DNA from: Owenia fusiformis
Taxonomy: Eukaryota; Annelida; Polychaeta; Sabellida; Oweniidae
Assembly: GCA_903813345.2 (NCBI GenBank)
Contig: CAIIXF020000003.1
Coordinates: 21,282,931-21,346,930, forward strand
Direction of reading: 5' to 3'
Length of the DNA stretch: 64,000 nucleotides
In this document: piece by piece, positions 11,801 to 23,064 of the stretch
Position numbering within the stretch: position 1 is the stretch's first letter
Layout: each line of letters begins with the position of its first letter
Notes under the pieces: model-generated
Databases searched by the model: none
Told to the model about the DNA's origin: nothing
The model's input: the letters and a program-made list of their open reading frames with translations, nothing else
Translations under genes and position numbers: made by a program

Positions 11801-14800
11801 ATGCCACATTACCCTAAACAAAGCTAAAGACTTTTCTCACATAATCCTTAGCAATCCTTTTGACTCTTTCTACATTAAGGCATGTTACCTGTAATAAATC
11901 TTTTTACATGAAGGAACATTACCTGTAATAAATCTATAGACTCTTTTTAAATGAAGGTACATTACCTGTAACAAATCTATAGACTCTTTCTACATTAAGG
12001 CAGGTTACCTGTAATAAATCTATAGACTCTTTTTACATGAAGGTACATTACCTGTAACAAATCTATAGACTCTTTCTACATTAAGGCATGTTACCTGTAA
12101 TAAATCTATAGACTCTTTTTACATGAAGGTACATTACCTGTAACAAATCTATAGACTCTTTCTACATGAAGGTACATTACCTGTAACAAATCTATAGACT
12201 CTTTCTACATGAAGGTACATTACCTGTAACTAATCTATAGACTCTTTCTGCACAAAGGTACATTGCAAATCTAGATTCTTTTTACATGAAGGTACATTAC
12301 CTGTAACAAATCCATAGAAGAATACCACTGAGCCAATGTTTGGAGCGAACACAGTTAAGATGGGCCCAAGTCCACATAACACACCTGCTCCTATGACAGT
12401 CCATCTGATGCTGTATGCTGCCCCAAGACCAGTTCCAATGGGACCTGAGGAATATAGAGAGGATTACATGGATTAATGCATTTTCAATATTTTAACTTGG
12501 TTACATATAAACATTTCAATATTCTCACATTTGTCTTTATGCATGCACATAGGCATGACATTAAGAACTCACCACACATTCAAGTACTCACCACATATTC
12601 TTCAAGTATCAACCACACATACAAGTACTCACCACACAGTCAAGTACTCATCACACAGTCAAGTATTCACCACACAGCCAAGTACTCAACATACGTTAAA
12701 CTACTCATAACACATTCAAGAACTCATAACACATTCAAGTACTCCCTACATATTCTTCGAGTATCAACCACACAATTCATACAAGTACTCACCACACAGT
12801 CGAGTACTCACCACAGTCATGTACTCACCACATAGTCAAGTACTCACCACACATTCAAGTACTCACCAGACAGTCAAATACTCATCACACAGTCTAGTAC
12901 TCATCACAAATCAAGTACTCACGACACAGCCAAGTACTCATCACAAATCAAGTACTCACCACACAGCCAAGTACTCACCACACGTTAAACTACGCATAAC
13001 ACATTCAAGTACTCACCACATATTCATGTACTTACCACACATTCAAGTACTCACCACAGATTAAAGTACTCACCACAGAGTGCTGAAAATAGTCCAAAGA
13101 TTCCAACAACCAACGATGACATCCCAGAACTGGCACCATAATATTCCACTATCTCCACAAAGAGTATTCCTATAGACTTGAAACATCCAGCAAAAAGAAC
13201 GTTCATGAGGTAGCAACCTGGAAAATATAAAGAGAGGTTTTAAAACAAACCTGAATCTGCCAGTTTAACTGCTTCTCAGAACTCAATGTCCACTGGCGGA
13301 TATGGGGGGGGGGGCCCAGGGGCCCGGGCCCCCCCCCCTTGGGTGGGCCCAGAAAAAAAAAATTGTGCCCAAAAAAAATTTTTGAGCCTAAACCCCAAAA
13401 AGTAGGCCTTTTTGGTCATAAATTGGCCTTGTAAGGCCTTATTTGTTAATTTTAGGCCAAATTTTGAAGAAAATGGGTCTCAAAATTTCAAAATTTGGGC
13501 CCACTTTTGAGTTTATGGGGCCCAAAATTTTTTTCCCCGCAAGCGCGGAAGTTTTTTTCTCAGACCACAAGTTTGGGCCCCCCCCCTTGTTGGTTCCCAG
13601 ATCCGCCCCTGATGTCTTACCAATGGTTATCTAATTTTCATAGATACTTTCTATTCCTCCAATCTTTGTTTAGAGATTGGAGACTATGATCATCCACCTG
13701 AGAATTTTATTTTGGAACCAAGAGATAGGGGGGGGGGTGATTGGCAAGGAAATGATGCAGAAAAGTTGAGTGGGGGACTGGCAGTGAAATGAATCATACA
13801 GATTCAAGACTATCAAAGTAAGCAGATAACATCATGTATTAATTTACCATTCTCAATATACATGCACTTGGGGGCAAAATCCCTTATATCATCATCCACT
13901 GAAATGTTCAAGTGTAATGGTTTATTAATAAATCACGGTCCAAGGTCTAATCATAGCCAGGAAAAAACAATGTGCCTCAATTTAGAGCCTCCTCTTCTTA
14001 AAAATTCAAACAAGGTATCAATGACATGCCACCACCTGCCATTTGTTTCAGATGCTGACTGGCAATTGCTGAACACCAACCAGTGACCACCATCCACATA
14101 AAAAAACATGGAAATATATCTGTGATAATCTTTCTTGTAGATGCTTTGGGATAAATAGCATATCATGTACTCAAAGTATGTTCAAACATATACTATTGTG
14201 TTTAACACAATGCATATAGATACAGAACACACTTATAAAAATGCCCAGACTTAAATTTCATGTTAATGTCACTTTAAGTATATGTTCAAAAACCAACCCT
14301 CCCCTACTCATAAATCAGCCAGTAAAATAACTTTATTTAGGATTTTATAATGTTGAATTGCACTTCACATAAAAAATATGATCCTGAACTTGTGACATTA
14401 TCAAGCTGCAAACCAAACGTGACTTAACAATCTTTTAAAAAACAATGTAAATGATAAATAAAAGTACATCATGGGGTGATTTTTATTCAAGGGCCCTTGA
14501 AGTTCAGAACAAGTTCACCTTTTTTTGTAATACTTGTAAATCTTTAAAAATGTATGCTCACCAACCACTAAGCTTTCCTTGTTCCTCTTAACTGATAACT
14601 ACCAAATGCAGTTTACAGTTAAGTATTGAAGTGGCATGTATTTACTCTGCTGATATGTTAAATTTATTTGTCTGACGATTTTTTATGTACTTGTGTGTTT
14701 CTGTCTTTCTTTTATGCTTTAATGCAGTCAAAATAATGTCACAAATTCTAGACTTGAAGGAGAACAAAACAACAAATTAATTACAAAGAGCCAGAATATT

Positions 14801-15015
14801 AAAAAAATAAGAATTTTACAATACAAGAACATAAATTGTGATATCTTACCAAAAACCACTACCCATGCATAACCCCTGTCAATGGGAGGGTCATATTCCT
14901 CGACAATTTCATATTCCTCTTTCTCTGGTTTCTTTAAAGGTTCCATCTCCGTCTCTTCCGCTGGTATATTCTCCATCATGCTTTCACTGCCCTCGGTTAA
15001 TCCTTTATCGGTCAT
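8854..15015 (-). CDS. Monocarboxylate transporter-like protein (SLC16 / MFS), complete, 6 coding exons
   Basis: The coding exons on the minus strand, 5' to 3', are 14850-15015, 13074-13217, 12301-12444, 11463-11598, 9882-10867 and 8854-9305. All have GT/AG borders, and together they give 2028 nt, or 675 aa plus a stop. The product should be a 12-helix plasma-membrane transporter. An acidic N-tail leads to the TM1 motif (DRGYAWVVVF, about residue 46), and the TM5 signature YFKNRRSLANGISMAG starts at about residue 167. TM6 and TM7 are separated by a charged loop of about 130 residues (about 230-365), and the C-tail of about 120 residues is rich in Asp, Asn and Lys. Family knowledge: SLC16 members move lactate, pyruvate, ketone bodies, amino acids or thyroid hormone, some with protons. 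The substrate cannot be read from the sequence. The start is the first ATG after an acceptor at about 15030, so an upstream noncoding exon is likely. Tandem arrays adjoin the donors of coding exons 2 and 3. Confidence 0.95.
9367..9605. repeat. 18-bp tandem repeat in the last intron of the transporter gene
   Basis: About 13 copies of an 18-bp unit, CAGCTGCAAGTTACATCA with small changes. The array starts about 60 bases from the acceptor of the last coding exon, on its intron side. Because 18 is a multiple of 3 it creates spurious open frames. On the minus strand each unit carries TTGCAG, an acceptor-like hexamer, and each contains the E-box CAGCTG. Confidence 0.85.
11135..11344. repeat. Inverted-repeat element in a transporter intron
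   Basis: An arm starting near 11144 (AGCTTGTATTC, CAGCTG, then CAACTCATTTAAATATGAA) is repeated in reverse complement up to about 11344 (TTCATATTTAAATGAGTTG, CAGCTG, GAATACAAGCT). The arms are about 95 bases around a short centre. It is a foldback MITE without coding capacity, and I could not fix the target duplication. Confidence 0.65.
11880..12310 (-). repeat. 43-bp minisatellite carrying duplicated 5' splice sites of transporter coding exon 3
   Basis: Roughly ten units of about 43 bp. Read on the minus strand each contains ATAGATTTGTTACAG followed by GTAATGTACCTT. This matches the true 3' end of coding exon 3 and its donor (exon end TTTGTTACAG at 12301, intron GTAATG). The array therefore consists of the last bases of the exon plus the donor, repeated downstream in the intron. 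Confidence 0.85.
12555..13080 (-). repeat. 19-bp minisatellite carrying duplicated 5' splice sites of transporter coding exon 2
   Basis: Around 27 units of about 19 bp (AGTACTCACCACACAGTCA and variants). On the minus strand each reads TGTGTGGTGAGTACTTG, matching the real donor of coding exon 2 (exon end CTCTGTG at 13074, intron GTGAGTACTT). The array begins directly at that exon edge and extends into the intron. Confidence 0.85.
13291..13611. mobile_element. hAT-like MITE in the first intron of the transporter gene
   Basis: The imperfect inverted ends are CACTGGCGGATATGG on the left and, in reverse complement, CAGGGGCGGATCTGG on the right. ATGTC is directly repeated on both sides (13286-13290 and 13612-13616). 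The interior has long C, G and A runs, and a related fragment lies at about 17829-17945. Ends of the form CAGNGGCGGAT are typical of hAT-related MITEs, though those normally make 8-bp duplications, so the assignment is tentative. Confidence 0.55.
14011..14110 (+). repeat. Dispersed SINE-like repeat, copy 2
   Basis: Matches the core of the family (CCACCTGCCATTTGTTTCAG, GCTGAACACCAACC, CCACCATCCACATAAA). It lies in the first intron of the transporter gene. The GAGACTATAACA block present in copies 1, 3, 5 and 6 is absent or decayed. Confidence 0.5.
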
Positions 15016-15029
15016 ATTGTCTGTTGTCT

Positions 15030-18000
15030 CTGTAAACCAATTAGGCCTATATCAGATAGTTATAACAATGCTGATAGTGAAAAACATACTGTAAATCTAG
15101 ATAATGTTTTGGTGTTTTGACATTTTTGAGAAGTCCACATTTCTTAAATTGTGTTAGACAAATATATATATTGAGCCTCGGTGATAAAATCGATCTTTAA
15201 AAGTAAATTCTGTTAATGACAGTTGTTCTGTTGTTGCATCAGTCAATCTTAGTGAATAACATACTGTCTGAGTAGTGAGTAAATGAAAAAATGGAAGTCA
15301 TCAAAACCTAAAAAATTAAGCAATCAAAGGACCAAAGTTCAACGTTTTATTAAAAAATAAATTCACATTTTTGACAAAAAAAATTTGTATATTTCAGATA
15401 AATTAGTTTTATGAGCAGCAGTAAACCCGTGACCTTTTGTAATTTATGGAACTTCAGCCAAAATATACAAAGAATAGTATTTACTGTAAAACATAAATGT
15501 ATTTTTCCATATATAATTGCACCGTTCTTTCGTTACTAATTTTTATGTTTGATAGCCTTATATTTTCACTACTTTGTGTGGTAACATCAATTATAACTTT
15601 AACTATATAGAAAAAAATATATGTTACCTGACTAAAACGATATTTTAATTGAAACTAGTAATTAAAACGTTCTATATAATGCTGCTTCAGCTTTGAGAAT
15701 ACTTCACATGCATGTTAATTCCCATATTTGAACAGGTTCCCATCAAAGATTCAATGTTGAAACAGCAATTTGAGCCCATGCAAAATTTTGAATAGAATCT
15801 ACTTTAAAAAACACAATTTGTTGATTCTTATTCACCAAATGTCTGGTTTCTAAGTACAAGTCTAGAAATAGAGTAATCATATATGAAGCCTGACTTCATT
15901 ATTGGTGTATATTATCTAGAACAAAGAGAATTGCACTTTGAGTATTTTTTACCTGCTCTGTATGGTACAATTTGTAACTGTGATAACAGATGGTGATTAG
16001 GATACTGTTTGCAGCCTACTCCAGGTGTTATTTTATCAATATAAATCCAATATTATACTTGATAAATGATAACATAGATAGTGATGAATTTCTATATCAC
16101 AGCTTATGATATGAGTACATGTTTCGCCATTTGGCCATATTGAGATTTTTAATATTTTATTGAATGGGCACCAGAATTAAATGCAGAAACAATTCATAAA
16201 ACATCAAGATTATATCAAGGTATGCACACACTGGTAGCATCTGCTTGACCAACAGATATATTGTATGTACATTTACAATAATGTAATGTAACAACAGTTC
16301 TGATTGCAATTAATAAGGGTTAATGCAGCCATGATTGAATTGCTCCTTGATTGTATTATATTACATTTGCTACAAGCATGCTGTTACACACGACATACTT
16401 GAGTAATATAAAACAAACAACATGTAAATATTCTACATATGTTTTCGCTCACAGAGAAGTATTTTAAATGTGGCTTTAAGTTGAAGTATTACAACTTGTC
16501 TAAAAAGCTCTCTTATAGTTTGCTTGAGGGAGAGAGGTCTATTGGTGTTAAACCATCTTCTTTGCTTTTCTGTGTGTGAGGGAATCTTTGTCTAGCTACA
16601 AGCCCTTGTGACACCCCTCCCCCCCCCTTCCGCTACAACAAGTTGTAAGAGAAGGCGACGTGAGCACTGTGTAGTCAAGTAGAGGGGGGTCACATAGGCT
16701 TGTGACTAAACTAAGGAAATGCCCCCAACCCCATTCATCACATTATAAGGCGTAGTGATACACATGCCAACAAGCACTTTTTATGTCGAGGGGTTCACTT
16801 CCCCCTCCCGACTTTTCCTTTGCACAAAGGAAAATATCCAGCCCTTTGTGAAAACGGTGAGCCCGAGGGGTGAGCCAATGCCTCTTGCTAGACCTGGGAC
16901 ATGTCACCTACTGTATCACCATCTGAGTCTGGCACCTGATGAGGTCATAAGATCAAAATACTAGTTGTAGAGCAGTAACTTAGACCAACCTGTTTATACT
17001 CTAGCTGTTACTAAGGTCTTAGAATAGATGCTTGCATGTACATGTGTAGGACTGCAGAACAAGGAATGGAGAGATGGTCTTGGAACCAGATAATGCCTGT
17101 ACTGCTATTTTATCCACATTCCACAATCAGCCAGTCTCAAGTATGAATATTCCAGTACAAGTTCGATATTGAATACATACAGTAATCCATCAACAATTCA
17201 ACATTGACCCGGTTAGCATCTGATCTCTGAATATTTTATTTCATAAAATTTCATCAAATACTCAAAATAACCACTGAAAACACTAAATTCCTAGACGTAT
17301 TCGTTCATTTCACTCTGTCTCTAATAGTCAACTGCTATCGTAAATTGTACATCATCATAATGCATTCAGGTCAACATTAAAAAATCAACATTTCCTCAAA
17401 TATTGAAATAATATCCATGATAACTACGGTCTCCGGTTTCGATGCAGCTTTAGTTCAGAAGTGAATAAAAATGACTCAATGCTTTCCAAAAACGAGTTAA
17501 CTCTTTGCAATCCAATTTGAATTAACCCTCTTAGCGCATTCTCGCAGTCGCATTATTAGATCGAATAATTTGCAAGGCTATATGCCCTATGAGACGGGAT
17601 ATGAGAAAAGGTTTGCTAAATCAATAAGTATTTGGTTTCAAAATTATGAACAGGACAATTTTAAACCAAATACTGGCTGGCCCTTCTCCCGGGGAACTTC
17701 TAATTGGCTTGAGACTCGAGTAAGACAAACCAGGGAAGACAAATTCATATCCCCTGATCGAGTTGATGTCCCAGGAGTTGATGAAGACCACTAGACATGT
17801 GAAAATGGAGTTGTGATACTGGATCAGTGGCGTAAACTCCGGCGGATGGGGGGGGGGGGGGGGGGATGTTAGCCTTTATAAGCACCCCCCTTGGTTGGCC
17901 CCAAAGATATCGAGGCCCAAAAAATTTATGGCCCAAAATCTGTAACAAATTGGCATCAACACTGGCATAGTCCTAACTGTGGCATCAGTCTTAATAATAA

Positions 18001-18320
18001 ATCAGTGTCAGTTTGTTACCTAAATTGCCCATTCTGAAATTGCCCCCAAACCTCAGTGTTCCAAAAAGGACACATCTGTAAAGTTCATTTTTTATAATTT
18101 TTCTGCATCTCTGGATTTTTAATTTGAAGTATTAGTATTGATCATAATCATAGCAAGGTAGATGCTTCTGCAGGGCAAAATGTCAAACCTGGCAAAACCC
18201 TTGCAAAAAATTATAATTAGCAAATAAGAGTAATATGATTTATCATATGCTTAGATGCTTCGGCTCTTGCTCTGTATGTTACATGGTTTTGATTAAAATA
18301 ATAAAAACCTTTAAACCTAA
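15030..18320. other. Intergenic or upstream region of the transporter gene
   Basis: I recognise no protein-coding exon. A 5' noncoding exon and promoter of the transporter gene probably lie here, because the start-codon exon is preceded by an acceptor at about 15030. At about 16590-16720 there is a short inverted repeat (CTTGTGACACCCC against GGGGTCACATAGGCTTGTG). At 17829-17945 there is a fragment related to the element at 13291, with a long G run at about 17849-17866. Confidence 0.45.
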
Positions 18321-18324
18321 AAAA

Positions 18325-19443
18325 ACACATGCTTAGAACAGAGTATAAAGATTTATCATATGCATAAAACATGTGAGAGTACATGTATAATGATTTATCA
18401 TATGCTTTAAGTTGAGGGTAGTATGATTTATCATATGCTTAAAAATGTGAGTGTATTTTATTATATGCTTTAAACATGTAAGAGTGTTATGATTTATCAT
18501 ATGCTTAAAACATGTGAGAGTGCCTATATAACGATTTATCATATGCTTTAAGCATGTAAGAGTATTACGATTTATCATATGCTTAAAACATGTGAGAGTG
18601 CCTATATAACGATTTATCATATGCTTTAAGCATGTAAGAGTATTATGATTTATCATATGCTTAAAATATGCAAGAGTATTATGATTTAGCATATGCTTAA
18701 GATATGTAAGTTTTATGACTTATCATATGCTTAAAACATATGAGAGTACAACGATTTATCATATGCTTAAAACATGTGATTGTAATATGATATATCATAC
18801 ACTTAGAATGTATAAGAATATTAGAATTTAGTATATGCTAAGAATTCATATGAGAGCATTACTACTGATTTATCACATGGTCAGAATGCAAGAGAATATT
18901 AGAATTAATCATTTTCTTAGAACACATGATAGAGTATTACCATCCAGCATATGTTTGGAATATGTGAGCGTATTATGATTTATCATATGTTTAGAATGCA
19001 ATAGAGTATTAAAATTTATCATTTGTATTACTATTAAGCATATGCTTAGAAGGTAAGAGTATTACTATCTAGCATATGCTTCGAGTATTATTATTTAGTG
19101 TATGCTTAGAAGGTGAGAGTATACTATTTAGCATATGCTTAGAACGTGAGAGTATTACTATCTAGCATATGCTTAGAATGTGAGAGTATTACTATCTAGC
19201 ATATGCTTAGAATGTGAGAGTATTACTATCTAGCATATGCTTAGAATGTGAGAGTATTACTATCTAGCATATGCTTAGAACGTGAGAGTATTACTATTTA
19301 GCATATGCTTAGAATGTGAGAGTATTACTATCTAGCATATGCTTAGAAGGTGAGAGTATTACTATTTAGCATATGCTTAGGTGAGAGTATTACTATTTAG
19401 CATATGTTAGAAGGTGAGAGTATTACTATTTAGCATAAGCTTA
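18325..19443. repeat. Satellite array, left block (34-bp unit, degenerate outward)
   Basis: The regular part (about 19060-19443) has 34-bp units: GTGAGAGTATTACTATC then TAGCATATGCTTAGAAT. The outer part (about 18325-19060) has older, more variable units around TTTATCATATGCTTAAAACATG. Each unit holds the palindrome AGCATATGCT or a variant. The array continues at 25465-25578 and 26180-26335, so it was once continuous and was split by two insertions. Confidence 0.85.
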
Positions 19444-21306
19444 TACTCGGGGTGGAAAATTTTCTAAGAGGCTCCGTTAAGGAAAAAATGACTTTATGAG
19501 CTGGATGGAATTTCTGTGTATTTTTTATTCTATTAGGGTGTCCTGCATAAAGGATTTCGCCTGCGAAGCATATAACTCTTGCGAACATATCTAAATACTG
19601 GTCCGAAGAAGACATACCTTGAATTTTTTAGAAAAAATTGGCTAAAAATGGAAACTACAAGAAGTCAAAATGTTCAACTCAAACAAAGTTGTAGCTATTC
19701 TATATCAACATTTTGTGTTATGTAAGGTTTCTCAGATGTTTCAAGACCTTCATTAGTATACTTTTGTCTAGAAATGTGACATTTAAGGACAAAATTTGGC
19801 ATTTTTAATCATTTTCGCTTTCAGCATTAACATATAGTTCCTTATATCTCGAGTTTAATGCTGACTGGTTGTTGCATTTTTGTTTAAATCTGTGCTTGTA
19901 CATATGTTCTTCCATTTAAGGTATAGAAAATGTATAGTGGACAACCAATGTTCATATGAGAGCTTTCAGATCTCCCCTACCCCATTCATTATGGAAAATT
20001 ACCGAAAAATATGAAAAAATAAAATAACTTGAAATTATAAACTTTAACAAAGTTGTAGCTATTCTATGTCAATATTATGTGTTATTTAATGTTTTTAAGA
20101 TATTTCAGAACCTATAGCCGTGTACAAGTGGCTAGAAATGAGACATTTCAGGACAAAACTTGGCATTTTTTTTTTATCATTTTTGCTTTCAGCAGTAATA
20201 TATAGTTCCTCATATCTTGAGTTTTATGCTGTCTGATTGTTGCATTTTCAATCAAATCTGTTCTTGTGCATGTCTTCTTCCATTTAAGGTATAGAAAATG
20301 TATAGTAGACAAACAATGTTCGTATTAGAGCTTTCAGATCTCCCCTACCCCATCAATTATGGAAAATAAACGAGAAATATGAAAAAATAAAATAACTTGA
20401 AATTATAGACTTTCATAAAGTTGTAGCTATTTTATTATCAATATTATGTGTTATTTAATATTTTTAAGATTTTTCAGAACTTTTATTGGTATTCAAGTGG
20501 CTAGAAATGAGACATTTAAGGGCAAAACTTGGCATTTTTTAATCAATGCTGCTTTCAGCAGTAACATATAGATCCTCATATCTTGAGTTTTATGCTGACT
20601 GGTTGATACATTTTGGATTAAATCTGTTCTTGTATATGTCTTATTCCATTTAAGGTACTGAAAATGTATAGTGGACAAACAATGTTCATATTAGAGCTTT
20701 CAGTTCTCCCCTACCCCATTCATTAGGGAAGATGACTGGAAAATATAAAAAATAACTTCAAACTACCAGTATAAACTTTAACAAAGATGTAACTATTCTT
20801 TATGTGTTATTGATTGCTATAATTAATGTTTCAGGACCTTCATTAGTATTCTAGTGTAGAGAAATTAGACATTTAAGAACAAAATTTGGCATTTTTCATC
20901 ATTTCCACTGTTAGCAATACCATATAGTTCCTTATATCTTGAGTTTTATGCTGATTGGTTGATGGATTCTTGATAAAATCTGTTCTTTTGCCTGCCTATG
21001 TATATTGGAAAGCCTGTCATTATATTAGAGCTTACATATCTCCCCTACCCCATTTATTTTGAAAAAATAACCAGAAATATAAAAACCAAACAATTTCAAA
21101 GTATAGACTTTAACAAAGTTGTCGATATTCTAGATCAATACTATGTATTATTTGATATTTTTCAGATGTGTCAGGAACTTCATGAGTATACAAGTCTAAA
21201 AATTAGACATTTAAAGTTGAGTTGCAAATGGGGCGGGTATTCTCTATCTTTGTCCATTGGACTTTTCTGGTTATGATATGTTGCAAACTGCTCATGAATC
21301 TATGCA

Positions 21307-21848
21307 ATGTATAGTACAATACTTGGAATATATTTAAAAATAATGGGGTATAGTACTGTGATAATCATAACCAGTGATCAAGCCATATTGGTTGAATTCC
21401 CTCATTATCAATTGCAATGTTGTCAAAGGCTTGGTGATTTCCATATTACACCTAAGGGTGGTGTAATTAGGAAGTTCATGATCATGGATATTGGGCTTGG
21501 GGATATTTTGGTAAATGTAAACATTGTGAAATGAAGAACAGCCAACAAGATGATTTTGGAAAGGATTACAAAATGGTAAGCTGTCTTTGGTTTGTGAAGC
21601 AATGTTACTGTATCTCTAAAATGGGATGAATTTCACTTATGGCAGGGCTGCTATTGAACTTTGCAAAACTGATAGTTGCAACTTATCTATCAAATACTGA
21701 TCATGAAGTTGACACTCTCTATATGGCCCATGTCTATTACAGTGCTGCAGACAAGACAAAGGAGTTCAATGTTGAGAGAATTTGTATTCAGTCTGATGAT
21801 ACAGAATGTTGCTTGCAAAGAAGGATGAGAGTTAAAAAGAGCTCTTAA
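21307..21848 (+). pseudogene. Decayed coding remnant inside foldback element B
   Basis: Two open stretches (21307-21534 and 21639-21848) in different frames are not repeats and look more protein-like than their surroundings. The first contains TSDQAILVEF, then QRLGDFH, then GLGDILVNVN. From memory this spacing (DQ, G-x-H, G-hydrophobic-x-[DE]-[IL]-L) recurs in long uncharacterised proteins associated with repeats in cnidarian and mollusc genomes. I cannot verify this. Stops and frame changes argue that it is not a working gene. Confidence 0.35.
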
Positions 21849-22214
21849 AGTTTCTTATGTCCTTCAAGGTAGCATTCTAAATTACTATATGAATCTCAAA
21901 GTGCAATACCTATTTGAAGATATATAAAAGATGGGTGTCTTGTACCAGTACTCACAAACAAACCTTCGTAGCAACACAAGAAACATATGTCCTTGGCAAT
22001 TCGCAAATGTAAAATGGCAAAAGGCAGCGAAAATTGCTAATACAAAGTTTCTAGTCAAGGGTGTATTGCTACTTGTCCATGTGGCAATAAACAACATAGT
22101 GCACATCGTTGGACAATATTTAAGGATGAGTTTCTCAGAACTATAAAAATTATTTAGAGATCTTACATATCTGAATAGCTTGTGGTGTCATGAGCAACTT
22201 AGACCTTTAAAATG

Positions 22215-23064
22215 CTTCCTAGTCAACTGGTACCCAAGACAAGTCGTACCCAAGACAACTGGTACCCAAGACAAGTCATACCCAAAATAACTGGTACCCA
22301 AGACAACTCGTACCCAAGTTATTTCCAGTATTATGGGTGCATATTAGGAAAACAAATTGAGTTTGTATAATTATGTTTTCATGTTATAATGTGACTCAAA
22401 TAAGCCTCAATATTTTTTTGAATTTAGAAGACATTTTTTCTCAATGGATTAAGTAAAGCATTTTGATTTAACTTGAATCACCTTTTTACTAATAAAACAA
22501 GTGCTTGAAGTGCTTGTTTACAACATTTTTTGTCAAACATATATATAAATAAATATAATTACAACAGTGACTTTTCTACAAATGGATCAAACAATTAATT
22601 TGAGCATTTTGAGAAAGTTTAAAGGAGTTTCATCTGTTAATTTTTTTCCAATTGAAACTAAATTGGATTATGCACATGCATACTAAGTGTAATAATATAT
22701 CATGTATGAATAAGTACCAAAATAATATTTGATATTAATATTATACTATATTATTACTTGTATACTGACACTTGTTCCAAACACTCATAAACATACAATA
22801 TTTAAAAAAATGATTATGAATGTGTGGAATAAACATATATCTCTTCACTCGAACATCCAATATAAAATAATAGTCGAAATAAATTGACGCTCAAAGCTCA
22901 AAATGTTACAAAATTATATCAATTTCTTCTGAAAATTCTTCAAACTTCTGAACAGTATGTTACAGTTATAATATGTATATCTTTACACATTCCCAGTTCA
23001 ACACTTGATTCAAAACAAAATATATGCTTGGGTACGACCTGTCTTGGGTACCAGTTGACCAGTT
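22215..23064. mobile_element. Nested inverted-repeat element with 12-bp direct repeats
   Basis: ACCTTTAAAATG is directly repeated at 22203-22214 and 23065-23076. Between them, GTCAACTGGTACCCAAGAC starting near 22222 and its reverse complement ending near 23058 form inverted ends. The left end carries further tandem copies of the TACCCAAGACAA motif up to about 22317. The interior is AT-rich and noncoding. The element sits inside foldback element B and so is younger than it. Confidence 0.65.

Noticed and set aside
12476-13064. Ser/Thr/His-rich open frames on the plus strand
   Set aside because: They run through the 19-bp repeat in a transporter intron, antisense to the gene, with no coding signature.
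17570-17794. A 74-codon open frame with mixed composition
   Set aside because: I found no family resemblance, no splice partners and no repeated conservation. It could be chance or part of an upstream noncoding exon.
18325-19443. A CRISPR-like array of regular repeats
   Set aside because: The units are contiguous with no unique spacers, the sequence is animal nuclear DNA, and no cas genes are near.
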